Origin: Limosilactobacillus mucosae DSM 13345
GTDB taxonomy: Bacteria > Bacillota > Bacilli > Lactobacillales > Lactobacillaceae
Assembly (NCBI RefSeq): GCF_001436025.1
Contig: NZ_AZEQ01000002.1
Coordinates: 62,001 to 126,000, forward strand
Length of the DNA stretch: 64,000 nucleotides
Direction: 5' to 3'
The translations under genes and the position numbers were made by a program. This document shows, one piece after another, positions 52,166 to 61,226 of this stretch. The notes below the pieces were generated by a model. The model was not told the DNA's origin. It saw only the letters and a list, made by a program, of their open reading frames with translations, and ran no database searches. Position 1 is the first letter of the stretch; each line of letters begins with the position of its first letter.

Positions 52166-53068
52166 TTAGCACAGCTTGTCATGATCAACCGGTGGATTAA
52201 AGAGCTCTTCGTCACGTCCACGCTGGCATTCGGCCTGCAAAGTTACGTGTTTGATGTCATATTTGTCGTTTAGGATTTTTTCAACCTGCAGATAGATTTT
52301 TTCGACTTCGCTCAGCATCATATCATGGCAGTTGAGGTGTGCTGAAAAGACGATGCGGTGTTCGTCAATCGTCCAGGCATGAACATGGTGGACGCCTACG
52401 ACTCCTGGTACCTGCATCAGATCATGCTTGATGGCTTCATAGTCCAGATCAGGCGACGACTGCATCAGAATGCTTAAAGTCTGCTTGATGATTGGCAAGG
52501 CTTCCTTGGCGATGTAGAGTGCAACCAGAATCGTCAGGGTTGGGTCAAGCCAGGTGATGTTGAAAAACATTAAGATCACACCGCCAAAAATTACGGCAAT
52601 TGAAGACAGTGCATCGCTTAAGACGTGCAAGTAGGTAGCTTTGACGTTCAGACTGTCATGGCTGCCGCTGTGTAAAAGCTGCGCAGAAACCAGGTTGGCA
52701 ATCAGCCCGATAATCGCTACGATCAGCATGATCCGACCGTTGATGTGTTCGGGATGGCTGAATCGTTTAATGGCTTCAACGATCAGCGCGATTGAAACGA
52801 CAATCAAAAAGATACTGTTAGCCATTGCTGAAAGAATCTCAGCTCGCCGGTAGCCATAAGTACGTCGCCGATTTTCCGGCCGCCCCGAAATGACTTGGGC
52901 AAAGTAGCCTAAAACAATCGAAATCGAGTCCCCTAAGTTGTGAAAGGCATCGGAAAGCAGTGCCAGACTGCCGGATACCAATCCCCCAATAATCTCGACA
53001 ACGGTAATCAAAACATTAAGCAGCGTCACGATTAAGAAACGCTGTTTGGAAACGTTGGACCGTTCCAT
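52166..53068 (-). CDS. Cation diffusion facilitator (CzcD-like)
   Basis: A 300-aa CDF transporter with six membrane segments. The metal site is built by HxxxD-type motifs LLSDAFHNLGD and HVLSDALSSIA, followed by a cytosolic C-terminal domain (HHVHAWTIDEHRIVFSAHL). Such proteins export Zn2+, Co2+, Cd2+ or Mn2+ by proton exchange. It is divergent from a DtxR/MntR-family regulator that may control it. Confidence 0.9.
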   Translation of the reverse strand: MERSNVSKQRFLIVTLLNVLITVVEIIGGLVSGSLALLSDAFHNLGDSISIVLGYFAQVISGRPENRRRTYGYRRAEILSAMANSIFLIVVSIALIVEAIKRFSHPEHINGRIMLIVAIIGLIANLVSAQLLHSGSHDSLNVKATYLHVLSDALSSIAVIFGGVILMFFNITWLDPTLTILVALYIAKEALPIIKQTLSILMQSSPDLDYEAIKHDLMQVPGVVGVHHVHAWTIDEHRIVFSAHLNCHDMMLSEVEKIYLQVEKILNDKYDIKHVTLQAECQRGRDEELFNPPVDHDKLC

Positions 53069-53237
53069 AAAATCACTCCCCGCCTTAAAATAAATAAGCT
53101 AAAAATAGATTTAGGTATTCCAAATTACATTTTTATGATATGTTATAATCTGATTAGTTTCAATATGGAAAAATACATGGTTAAAAGCTCGACGACACTT
53201 ACTGCCGCTGATATTTTAGGAGGAAGTTGTACAAAAC

Positions 53238-53903
53238 ATGACCCCAATGAAAGAAGACTATTTAAAGATAATTTTTGAGCTAGGCGGTGGCTATAAAAAG
53301 GTTTCTAATAAAGAAATTTCACTGGGATTGGGCATCGCAGCCGGTTCAGTAACAGAAATGATCACCAAGCTGACGGAGGAAGGCTTGGTATCTCATGAGC
53401 CATATGATGGGATCGCTCTGACACCAGAGGGAATCAAGCATGCTGCTGAATTAGTCAGAAAGCATCGTCTGTGGGAGACTTTTTTAGTTGATGATCTGCA
53501 CTACAGCATGACTGATGTTCATCCAGAAGCTGAGATCTTGGAACATAATACCAGCGATCGCTTGGCAACTGCTCTGGATGCCTTTTTGAATCATCCCAAG
53601 TACTGTCCTCATGGTGGCGTTATTCCGGCTGCTAATGGCAAGTTTGACAGCGTCAGTCATCGTCTGCTGGCCGATGCAGAGGATGGTGAAACGGTCGTCA
53701 TTGAACGCTTCTTGGACAATCATGAGCTGCTGACCTATTTAAATGAGGTTGGTCTTCAGCTGCATGCCAAGGTTAAGGTAATCAAACACGAACCATTTGA
53801 GGGACCGATCTTGGTTGAATGTCTGGATAATGATCAGCAGCTCAGCATTTCCTATAAGGCTTCGCATAATATTTTCGTTAATCAAGAGCCTTTGCAGGAC
53901 TAG
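53238..53903 (+). CDS. DtxR/MntR-family metal-dependent regulator
   Basis: A 221-aa regulator with an N-terminal winged helix (NKEISLGLGIAAGSVTEMIT near residues 24-43), a metal-binding dimer domain (AELVRKHRLWETFLVDDL, HPEAEILEHNTS, PKYCPHGGVIP), and a C-terminal FeoA/SH3-like domain. In this family Mn2+ or Fe2+ drives DNA binding. AGGAGGAAG precedes the ATG. It is divergent from the CDF gene and close to the VIT pair. Confidence 0.9.
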   Translation: MTPMKEDYLKIIFELGGGYKKVSNKEISLGLGIAAGSVTEMITKLTEEGLVSHEPYDGIALTPEGIKHAAELVRKHRLWETFLVDDLHYSMTDVHPEAEILEHNTSDRLATALDAFLNHPKYCPHGGVIPAANGKFDSVSHRLLADAEDGETVVIERFLDNHELLTYLNEVGLQLHAKVKVIKHEPFEGPILVECLDNDQQLSISYKASHNIFVNQEPLQD

Positions 53904-53923
53904 ACAATTAAATCTTAAGGCTC

Positions 53924-53957
53924 GGGTTTAATGCATGATGCATTGAACCCTTTTGTT
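53924..53957 (+). terminator. Terminator
   Basis: GGGTTTAATGCAT / ATGCATTGAACCC stem with TTTTGTT tail. Confidence 0.8.
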
Positions 53958-54004
53958 GTTTTAGCTGCTGCCTGGATAAATTCACCAATAATAAGGATGG
54001 ATGA

Positions 54005-54763
54005 TTGAAAGTGGAAAGCAAGGATAAAAAGAATCTTGCCATTACCGCGTGTCTACTAGCGGGGCGCTTACTGATCGAAAACGGCTCAAACATGGAACGC
54101 GTCAATGACACGATGCGACGAATGGCACTGAGCGCGCAGCTGCAAAACTTTGAGGCATTTACAACGATGACGGCGATCGTTGCCAGCGCCGAACACCTGC
54201 CAAACGCTCAGGTAATTGATATTCATCAGCGAAAATTGAATCTTAACAAGGTTGCAGCTGTCAATAGTCTTTCGCGGCAGTTTGCTGCTCATGAAATCGA
54301 TGTTGAGACACTGTATGCAAAACTGCAAAAAGTTGACCAGCAGCCGCAGCAGACCTCAGATTTTGTTCAGTGCGTGGCAGCCGGCGTGCTTAGCTGGGCA
54401 TTAACGATCGTTTATACTGGCAATGTCCATGATTCATTGTTTGCAGCCGTGATTGCCCTGGTGAGCTATCAGGTCTATCTGACTTTAGGAAAGCATTCCA
54501 AAGCGCGTTTTGTTAATGAGTTTTGTGCTTCTTTAGTGATTGCGCTTTTGACCGTGGGATTTGTTAGGCTGCATTGGGCCTATGATGTTAATGACATTAT
54601 CATTGGCTGCGTGATGCCGTTGGTTCCAGGGGTTCCTTTGACCAATGCGGCTCGTGATCTGATGTCTGGTGATCTGATCAGTGGCACGTCACGCGCGGTT
54701 GAAGCTACGCTGACGGCAATTGCCATTGGCTGCGCAATCGTTTTTGTGTTGCGATACGTTTAA
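54005..54763 (+). CDS. Threonine/serine exporter, N-terminal subunit (ThrP-type)
   Basis: A 252-aa protein corresponding to the N-terminal half of ThrE. It has a cytosolic N-terminus (LAGRLLIENGSNMERVNDTM) and about five membrane segments with IIGCVMPLVPGVPLTNAARD. The start is TTG at 54005, 6 nt after AAGGATGG; a GTG at 54011 is possible. The partner gene follows after 12 nt. A fused version of the same exporter is at 28163-29533. Confidence 0.85.
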   Translation: MKVESKDKKNLAITACLLAGRLLIENGSNMERVNDTMRRMALSAQLQNFEAFTTMTAIVASAEHLPNAQVIDIHQRKLNLNKVAAVNSLSRQFAAHEIDVETLYAKLQKVDQQPQQTSDFVQCVAAGVLSWALTIVYTGNVHDSLFAAVIALVSYQVYLTLGKHSKARFVNEFCASLVIALLTVGFVRLHWAYDVNDIIIGCVMPLVPGVPLTNAARDLMSGDLISGTSRAVEATLTAIAIGCAIVFVLRYV

Positions 54764-54775
54764 GCGAGGTAGAGC

Positions 54776-55237
54776 ATGGAAAACTTTTGGGTTAGATTAA
54801 TCTTTGAATTTGTGCTGGCTGACCTTTCAACAATTTGTTTTGGAATTCTACTGAACATACCGCGCCGAGCCTATCATTGTGCAGGTGCAATCGGTGGTGC
54901 CAGCTGGGCGTTTTACTGGGCAGTCTATTATCAGCTGCATCTGGGGCTGGCTTTAAGTAATCTATTGGCTGCCATTATGATTGGCGTTTTGAGTATGGCG
55001 GTTGCCCGCTGGCAAAAAATGCCGATGATCATCTTTAACGTTCCTGCACTGGTGCCGCTGGTTCCTGGTGGACAAGCCTATAAGATGGTGCGCAGCTTTG
55101 TTTTGGGCAGCAATGGTGCGGCATTGGTATATCTTTATCAGGTTTTGGTGATTGCTGGTGCGATTACGCTGGGCTTTGGCCTGGGTGATCTGATTAATCG
55201 ACTGTTATTCTCTGAACACCACTTAAGAAACCGATAG
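54776..55237 (+). CDS. Threonine/serine exporter, C-terminal subunit (DUF3815)
   Basis: A 153-aa membrane protein corresponding to the C-terminal half of ThrE, with about five hydrophobic segments and the NVPALVPLVPGGQAYKMV signature. It is co-transcribed with the 54005 gene (GAGGTAG upstream) and probably forms the complete exporter with it. Confidence 0.85.
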   Translation: MENFWVRLIFEFVLADLSTICFGILLNIPRRAYHCAGAIGGASWAFYWAVYYQLHLGLALSNLLAAIMIGVLSMAVARWQKMPMIIFNVPALVPLVPGGQAYKMVRSFVLGSNGAALVYLYQVLVIAGAITLGFGLGDLINRLLFSEHHLRNR

Positions 55238-55304
55238 GGTGTGATATAATTAAATTTATTGTGGCTGATGCCATGACAAGATCCAACAAAGGAGCAAATT
55301 TAAC

Positions 55305-55982
55305 ATGCTGATAGGACAAGATCCGAATCGTTGGAAGCGATTCATGGTAAGCTTTGTATTGTTTTTGATTGTCGCTGGTATGGTAATGAGCAACTCAATG
55401 ATCCTGCAGGTTTTGGATTCGGTTTTCCAGGCGCTGCTGGCACCAAATCCTAACCATACGCCCAATGCAACCTATCATATAATGGTAGTCGTTTCGTTTT
55501 TGGGCAGCCCTAAGATGGCCCTTGTCTGGATGCTGATCATCACCTTTTTTCTCTGGGGCTTCAAATATAAGGTACCGGCACTCTGGGCTTGGCTAACGCT
55601 GATTGTCGGTGACCTTTTAGATGAGATCGTCAAGTACCTGGCTAAGCGGGATCGGCCCCTGCAGCACCCGACCGGCGACCATGGCTACAGTTTTCCCAGT
55701 GGACATGTGATGGGGACCTTTCTGGTGGCCGCAGTGCTGTTTTTGATCGTGGTGCCATTGATTAAAAATGCTGCAGTGCGGGTGGTCTGCCAGTTGCTGT
55801 TGATCATGGCCGTTTTCTTGGTAGCCGTTTCGCGCATCTATCTTTATGCTCACTATCCGTTTGATACGGTCGGAGCGATGCTGCTGGCCTATGCCTGGCT
55901 GCAGATTTCCGAGACGCTTTACCTAACGTTTGCCAATGATATAAAAAGACGTTGGCGCAAGACCGCTAATTCGAAACTTTGA
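55305..55982 (+). CDS. PAP2-family membrane phosphatase
   Basis: A 225-aa type 2 phosphatidic acid phosphatase with about six membrane segments. The three motifs are KYLAKRDRP, YSFPSGHVMG and SRIYLYAHYPFDTVG. It may act on phosphatidate, phosphatidylglycerophosphate or undecaprenyl diphosphate. AAAGGAG precedes the ATG by 9 nt. Confidence 0.9.
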   Translation: MLIGQDPNRWKRFMVSFVLFLIVAGMVMSNSMILQVLDSVFQALLAPNPNHTPNATYHIMVVVSFLGSPKMALVWMLIITFFLWGFKYKVPALWAWLTLIVGDLLDEIVKYLAKRDRPLQHPTGDHGYSFPSGHVMGTFLVAAVLFLIVVPLIKNAAVRVVCQLLLIMAVFLVAVSRIYLYAHYPFDTVGAMLLAYAWLQISETLYLTFANDIKRRWRKTANSKL

Positions 55983-55986
55983 ATCA

Positions 55987-56027
55987 AAATACCCAGTGTC
56001 TCTTTTAAAATCGACACCGGGTATTTT
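55987..56027. terminator. Bidirectional terminator
   Basis: AAAATACCCAGTGTC / GACACCGGGTATTTT stem between convergent genes. Confidence 0.87.
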
Positions 56028-56044
56028 ATATTTCCTGGGTAATT

Positions 56045-56857
56045 TTATTTAAATAGATCGTCAATCCACTCGCATGCCAATTCAACCCAGTGGGCAACGT
56101 GGGGCTGATCAACATCATCATGATGGGCAACCAAGGCATTGGCAATATCCATTCCATGCGGGCCATGCGCAAAAACGTGCAATTCTTGGGGAATCCGATG
56201 AGCCAGCAAAGCTTGGCTGTAGCTAAGCGTATTTTGCACTGGTACGACCTGATCGGTAAAAGTCGTCCACATAAAGGTCGGCGCGTTTAAATCGTTGACA
56301 TGTGCCGCGGCATTATAACGAGCTGGATCGTCGGCCCACTTGGCACGCGTTGTGGCGTCTTTAGGAAAGCCAAGGTTAAGATCGATGACGGGATAGCCTA
56401 GGATAACCGCATTGGGGCGGAGCTGATCGCTGGCAACGCCGCTGAGTCTGCGGAGCCATTTTGTATGCCAGTAGTCATTGTACAGCGCGGTAACATGACC
56501 GCCAGCTGAGAAGCCCATGATCGTCAGATGATCGGCTTTTAAATGCCAGGCTGCGGCTTGTTTTCTAAGCAGCGCGACGGCTAATGCCAAGTCGATCAGT
56601 GGATTTGGATAGACCGGCTGATGCTCGCTGGTGAAGGTATAGCGCAGCACGAAAACCTGAAAGCCGCGAGCTGAAAAACTGAGCGCGGTCTTTTCGGTTT
56701 GTTCGACTGGAATATGCGTCATTGAGCCGCCAGGGACAAAAATCAGTGGACGGAACTGCTGCACCGGCGACTTGGGAACGGGCGTCTGTAGATAGCCAGT
56801 CAGCATAGCTTTGGTTTGATAGCTTGCGGTACTTAAATTTTTTTGAATGATTTCCAT
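56045..56857 (-). CDS. Alpha/beta hydrolase (esterase/lipase)
   Basis: A 270-aa alpha/beta hydrolase. The oxyanion loop is LIFVPGGSMTHI, the nucleophile elbow MGFSAGGHVTA, and the catalytic His lies in FAHGPHGMDIA near residue 235. No signal peptide is present. It resembles acetyl-xylan-esterase/BD-FAE-type esterases, substrate unknown. The ATG at 56857 has CAGGAG upstream on the minus strand; the frame extension to 56929 overlaps the divergent GNAT gene and is rejected. Confidence 0.83.
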   Translation of the reverse strand: MEIIQKNLSTASYQTKAMLTGYLQTPVPKSPVQQFRPLIFVPGGSMTHIPVEQTEKTALSFSARGFQVFVLRYTFTSEHQPVYPNPLIDLALAVALLRKQAAAWHLKADHLTIMGFSAGGHVTALYNDYWHTKWLRRLSGVASDQLRPNAVILGYPVIDLNLGFPKDATTRAKWADDPARYNAAAHVNDLNAPTFMWTTFTDQVVPVQNTLSYSQALLAHRIPQELHVFAHGPHGMDIANALVAHHDDVDQPHVAHWVELACEWIDDLFK

Positions 56858-56900
56858 TAAAAAACACTCCTGAAAAAAGATCCTGGTAGGTGAAATTATA

Positions 56901-57404
56901 ATGCACAAACAATTGCTTTGGCCAATCAAGACTGCCCGTCTCGTAATTAAAATGGGCTGCCAAGATGATCTTCAAGCTGTCTTGAATCTATTAAACGATG
57001 GTGAACTGGTTAGATTAAGCGGACTGCAGCTGCCAGATGATCAAATGATGCGCGGCTGGGCGGTCAATAACTGGCTTGGGCAGCAGCAGCTTTTATTAAT
57101 TACTGATCCAGCTGGGCAGCTGGTCGGTTTGATCAGCTTATTCCCAATATATGCAAGTGATGGAAACTATCAAGTCCACGCTATGGAGCTGGGATATTTA
57201 CTGAGACGCGATTGTTGGGGAAGAGGAATTATGAGTGAGGCGCTCGCAGTTTTTTTGCAAGCGCTGGCAAAAAATAGTGATGTTAAGCGGCTGCAGGCGT
57301 ATGTGGCCATCAATAACCTGCGTTCGAGATCTTTATTGAAAAAGTTTAAATTTGATCAGATCGGTAATGAAAACGGTTATTTGAAAATGGTTAAAGCTTT
57401 ATAA
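56901..57404 (+). CDS. GNAT N-acetyltransferase
   Basis: A 167-aa GNAT of the RimJ/RimL-like group. TARLVIKMGCQDD at the N-terminus, MELGYLLRRDCWGRGIMSEA (acetyl-CoA loop) and NLRSRSLLKKFKF are diagnostic. The acceptor is unknown. AGGTG precedes the ATG. Confidence 0.85.
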   Translation: MHKQLLWPIKTARLVIKMGCQDDLQAVLNLLNDGELVRLSGLQLPDDQMMRGWAVNNWLGQQQLLLITDPAGQLVGLISLFPIYASDGNYQVHAMELGYLLRRDCWGRGIMSEALAVFLQALAKNSDVKRLQAYVAINNLRSRSLLKKFKFDQIGNENGYLKMVKAL

Positions 57405-57418
57405 TTACATGCATAAAC

Positions 57419-57507
57419 TTGTTTAAATATTTATTTTATTGTATAATCTTTTTCGTTGTCGCAGATAAGCCAATTTGGGCAGATAGTCCAATTGATGTGG
57501 CTTTTTT
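57419..57507 (+). promoter_or_regulatory. Promoter directly followed by a terminator (short leader)
   Basis: TTGTTT (57419-57424) and TATAAT (57442-57447) are spaced by 17 bp. About 15 nt after the predicted start a hairpin (AAGCCAATTTGG / CCAATTGATGTGGCTT) with TTTTTT occupies 57467-57507. The hairpin may simply end the GNAT transcript, or the short transcript may be a small RNA or attenuated leader of the next permease gene. Confidence 0.45.
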
Positions 57508-57620
57508 GCTGAAATTGCGCTAAAATGTTTAATCATATTAAGTATGCACACCTTATACTTTATCCATGAGAAATGTATAACTGGCGCTCGAAATTGTCAT
57601 AGAGGAGGAATCCATTTACG

Positions 57621-59144
57621 ATGAGTGGAGAGGCAAAGAATGGTGGTACGGAAGGTCAGACAATAACTGGTAATTCCGGCCATATGAAACGGACGCTGCA
57701 GACGCGGCACCTGTCGATGATTGCTTTAGGCGGATCGATCGGTACCGGGATGATGATTGCCAGTGGGTCGGCAATCTCAACGGCTGGGCCTGGTGGGGCT
57801 TTGGTCGCCTACAGCATGATGGGAATCATGGTTTATTTTTTGATGACCAGCCTGGGTGAGATGGCAACCTATATTCCATTGACGGGATCGTTTGCTACTT
57901 ACTGTACTAAGTTTGTTGACCCGGCATTGGGTTTTGCCATGGGCTGGAACTACTGGCTGAACTGGGTGATTACGATTGCCGTTGACGCGGTTACCTCTGG
58001 AGTTATCATTCAATTCTGGTGGCCCCAGTTTCCTGAATGGATTTTTAGCGGCTTTGTTTTGCTGGTAATCTTTTTGATCAATTACCTGTCAGTGCGCTCA
58101 TATGGTGAGACTGAATACTGGCTGTCAATTATTAAAGTCGTGACGATCATTGTCTTCTTGATCGTTGGTTTTATGATTATTTTTGGAATTATGGGTGGTC
58201 AAGGACCAATCGGCTTAAAAAACTTCCATTACAAAAAAGCACCGTTTGTTGGTGGCTTTCCCAGCATCCTGACCGTTTTCTTAGTAGCCGGGATGTCATT
58301 TCAGGGTACTGAACTGGTCGGCATTACGGCTGGTGAATCCGCCACGCCGGAAAAATCCGTTCCAAAGGCCATTCATTCAACCTTCTGGCGGATCTTGCTG
58401 TTCTACATTCTTTCAATCTTTGTCATGGCCTGCATTTTGCCATATACCGACAAAAACCTTTTGAGCAGCAACGTTCAAGACGTGGCGATGTCGCCATTTA
58501 CGATTGTCTTTAAGCGAGCCGGTTTGGCAGCGGCAGCCAGTGTGATGAACGCGGTTATCTTGACGGCCGTAATCTCTTCAGCCAACTCAGGACTTTATGC
58601 CTCAACGCGGATGCTGTTCTCGCAAGCACGGGAAGGCTATGCATGGCGAGGGTTTGGCTACGTTAATAAGCGGGGGATTCCAATCTACGCGCTGCTGGGG
58701 ACGATGGCCGTCTCGCTGGCGATCTACCTGCTGCATTTTGTCAGTGCCAACGCCTACAACTACCTGATTGATGCATCCGGGTTGTCTGGCTTTATCGCCT
58801 GGCTAGGGATTGCAATGGCTCACTACCGGTTCCGGCGGGCCTTTGTTGCACAGGGACATCAGTTGAGCGAGCTGAAGTATCATGCGACCATGTTCCCATT
58901 TGGTCCAATTTTTGCTTTTGTCTTCTGTATGATTGTGATTGTTGGTCAAAACATTCCAGCATTCATTCACTTAGATTGGGACAACATCTTGATTACCTAC
59001 ATGGCAGTGCCGATCTTCTTGATCCTGTTCTGCTACTACAAGTTCCGCTATAAGACGCACCTGCTTTCGCTGCAGGAAGCCGATTTATCGCGCAGCTCGC
59101 GTGGTGAGAAGTACATTACTGCTGATGGTAAAGAAATCAAGTAG
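57621..59144 (+). CDS. Amino acid permease, LysP-like (first copy)
   Basis: A 507-aa amino acid transporter family permease with 12 membrane segments. The N-terminal RTLQTRHLSMIALGGSIGTG with MMIASGSAIS is typical of the LysP/AroP group. GAGGAGG lies about 13 nt before the ATG. It is followed by a near paralogue controlled by a lysine riboswitch, suggesting cationic amino acid (lysine) transport, but this copy has no riboswitch in its own 216-bp leader. Confidence 0.85.
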   Translation: MSGEAKNGGTEGQTITGNSGHMKRTLQTRHLSMIALGGSIGTGMMIASGSAISTAGPGGALVAYSMMGIMVYFLMTSLGEMATYIPLTGSFATYCTKFVDPALGFAMGWNYWLNWVITIAVDAVTSGVIIQFWWPQFPEWIFSGFVLLVIFLINYLSVRSYGETEYWLSIIKVVTIIVFLIVGFMIIFGIMGGQGPIGLKNFHYKKAPFVGGFPSILTVFLVAGMSFQGTELVGITAGESATPEKSVPKAIHSTFWRILLFYILSIFVMACILPYTDKNLLSSNVQDVAMSPFTIVFKRAGLAAAASVMNAVILTAVISSANSGLYASTRMLFSQAREGYAWRGFGYVNKRGIPIYALLGTMAVSLAIYLLHFVSANAYNYLIDASGLSGFIAWLGIAMAHYRFRRAFVAQGHQLSELKYHATMFPFGPIFAFVFCMIVIVGQNIPAFIHLDWDNILITYMAVPIFLILFCYYKFRYKTHLLSLQEADLSRSSRGEKYITADGKEIK

Positions 59145-59155
59145 AAAATTAAAAC

Positions 59156-59183
59156 TTGCTTAAAATCAAAAGTGAGTTATAAT
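59156..59183 (+). promoter_or_regulatory. Promoter of the riboswitch-controlled permease
   Basis: TTGCTT (59156-59161) and TATAAT (59178-59183) spaced by 16 bp. The start near 59190 lies just before the aptamer. Confidence 0.75.
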
Positions 59184-59195
59184 CAAATAATGTGT

Positions 59196-59363
59196 AAAAG
59201 AGAAGAGGTGCGAGTCTCATCAGTAGACCAGGCTGGATGCTTCAGAATCAATGCCTGGCTGAAAGGGATGCTCGCCGAAACGCGTATCGACTGAAGGCTT
59301 TACGCGTTGGGCCGTAGTTAAATAAATTACGGACTGTCGCAGAAGCTTCTGCGGGGCGCTTCC
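59196..59363 (+). ncRNA. Lysine riboswitch (L box) aptamer
   Basis: The conserved L-box core is seen in order: GAGGTGCGAG, TCAGTAGA, CTGAAAGGGATGCTCGCCGAAA, GGGCCGTAGTTAAATAAATTACGG and ACTGTC (each quoted within limits). The closing P5-like hairpin is GCAGAAGCTTCTGC and P1 may close with GAAG/CTTC. It precedes a lysine-type permease and controls it by transcription termination. Confidence 0.92.
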
Positions 59364-59369
59364 ATGATT

Positions 59370-59436
59370 GATTCAACAATTACGAAGTTAAGTTGAGTCG
59401 ACAAGCAGGGAAGTCCTGGCTTGCCGGCTCTTTTTG
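59370..59436 (+). terminator. Riboswitch terminator with antiterminator
   Basis: GAGTCGACAAGC / GCTTGCCGGCTC hairpin (59395-59430) with TTTTT is the terminator. GATTCAAC (59370-59377) can pair with GTTGAGTC (59392-59399), the 5' side of that stem, and so form the antiterminator. Lysine binding should favour the terminator and switch the permease off. Confidence 0.85.
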
Positions 59437-59475
59437 TTTGCCTTTCTCGCCAATAAATTTGAGGAGGATTTTTTC

Positions 59476-60972
59476 ATGAGCGAAAACAGTCATGAAGGCA
59501 GTGAGGGTCATATTCAACGGACATTGAAAACGCGCCATCTGTCAATGATTGCTCTTGGCGGTACGATTGGGACGGGACTGTTTATTGCCAGCGGTTCGGC
59601 AATCTCAACGGCCGGCCCGGGTGGTGCTTTAGCAGCTTATGCCATCATGGGGATCATGGTTTATTTCTTGATGACCAGTCTGGGTGAGATGGCCACCTAT
59701 ATTCCAGTCTCGGGTTCTTTTGCCACCTATTCAACAAAGTTTGTTGATCCGGCATTAGGTTTTGCCATGGGTTGGAATTATTGGTTTAACTGGGCCATTA
59801 CGATTCCAGTTGACGTAACGACGGCGGGGCTGGTTTTCCAATATTGGCTGCCGCATTTTCCAAGCTGGCTGTTTAGTACGTTTGTCTTGCTTGCGATTTT
59901 TCTGATCAATTATCTTTCAGTTCGTTCATATGGTGAAACGGAATATTGGTTATCTTTGATCAAGGTCGTAACGGTCGTCATCTTTTTGGTCGTTGGGGTC
60001 TGCATCATCTTTGGAATCATGGGTGGTCAAGGACCGGTTGGCATGAAGAATTTCCACTACAAGGACGCACCGTTCGTTCATGGCTGGTCAGGGATTTTGA
60101 GTGTGTTCTTAGTGGCTGGGTTCTCATTCCAAGGTACTGAATTGATTGGAATTACGGCTGGTGAAGCTGCTACGCCGGAAGAATCGGTTTCCAAGGCTAT
60201 TCATTCAACTTTTTGGCGGATTTTGCTGTTCTACATTTTTGCAATCTTTGTCATTGCCTGCGTTCTGCCATATACCAACAAAAACTTGTTGAATTCAAAC
60301 GTGCAGAACATTACGATGAGTCCATTTACGATTGTCTTTAAGCGGGCAGGGATGGCAGCAGCGGCCAGTGTCATGAACGCGGTTATCTTAACGGCCGTGA
60401 TTTCGGCAGCCAACTCTGGCCTGTACGCCTCGACGCGGATGCTGTTCTCACAGGCGCGGGAAGGCTATGCCTGGAAGATCTTTGGCTATGTCAACAAACG
60501 TGGGATTCCAATCTATGCATTGTTGGGCACCATGGTTGTCTCGTGTCTGGCTTATTTGACACAGTTTATCGGTCCCGAAGCATATAATTACCTGATTGGG
60601 GCATCTGGTCTGTGCGGTTTTATTGCTTGGCTGGGAATTGCCGTTTCGCATCTGCGCTTCCGGCGGGCCTTTATTGCGCAGGGACATCAGGTTGGCGAAT
60701 TAAAGTATCATGCTACGCTGTTTCCGTTTGGCCCAATCTTTGCCTTGATCTTGTGTGTCATCGTAATGTGTGGTCAAAACATTGATGCCTTTATCAAGAT
60801 GGATTGGTCAAATATCGCCATCACCTACATGGCTGTACCATTGTTCTTGATTTTATTCATCTACTATAAGGTTCGTTACAAGACGCACTTGATTCCGCTC
60901 AAGGACGTTGATCTGTCACGGAGCAACAATAGTGAGTCATTCGTTTCTGAATCGGAAAAAGAAGCTGAATAA
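59476..60972 (+). CDS. lysP: Lysine-type amino acid permease (second copy)
   Basis: A 498-aa permease with 12 membrane segments, highly similar to the preceding one across its length (HLSMIALGGTIGTGLFIASG, SVMNAVILTAVISAANSGLY). It differs in having the canonical GTGLFIASG where the first copy has GTGMMIASG. Lysine-riboswitch control identifies lysine or a related cation as likely substrate. The ATG at 59476 has GAGGAGGA 9 nt upstream; the frame from 59434 begins in the terminator tail and is rejected. Confidence 0.9.
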   Translation: MSENSHEGSEGHIQRTLKTRHLSMIALGGTIGTGLFIASGSAISTAGPGGALAAYAIMGIMVYFLMTSLGEMATYIPVSGSFATYSTKFVDPALGFAMGWNYWFNWAITIPVDVTTAGLVFQYWLPHFPSWLFSTFVLLAIFLINYLSVRSYGETEYWLSLIKVVTVVIFLVVGVCIIFGIMGGQGPVGMKNFHYKDAPFVHGWSGILSVFLVAGFSFQGTELIGITAGEAATPEESVSKAIHSTFWRILLFYIFAIFVIACVLPYTNKNLLNSNVQNITMSPFTIVFKRAGMAAAASVMNAVILTAVISAANSGLYASTRMLFSQAREGYAWKIFGYVNKRGIPIYALLGTMVVSCLAYLTQFIGPEAYNYLIGASGLCGFIAWLGIAVSHLRFRRAFIAQGHQVGELKYHATLFPFGPIFALILCVIVMCGQNIDAFIKMDWSNIAITYMAVPLFLILFIYYKVRYKTHLIPLKDVDLSRSNNSESFVSESEKEAE

Positions 60973-60978
60973 TCATCG

Positions 60979-61007
60979 AATCCTCGCCGGTTTTGGCGGG
61001 GATTTTA
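60979..61007 (+). terminator. Terminator after second permease
   Basis: AATCCTCGCC / GGCGGGGATT stem with TTTT tail. The rest of the gap to 61226 shows no gene. Confidence 0.8.
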
Positions 61008-61226
61008 TTGTGGGTGCTGTTGATGATGATGCAGACTGTAAAAATGCGATCAGCCAAAAGCCATTTAGTGCTGAGCAGCAAAATATTAAAAAAAGGACGG
61101 CTCGTTGATTAGTTGAGACTTTATGATGTTGACTGATAAATGAAAAACATTTTACTCACGGTGGTGGATCAAAGATGATACAATATAGCTCGTGTCTTTT
61201 TAGAAAATGGAAAAAGGGGAAAAGCA

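Noticed and set aside
57405-57620. Second lysine riboswitch upstream of the first permease
   Set aside because: None of the L-box core motifs (GAGGTGCG, GCCGAA, ACTGTC) is present.
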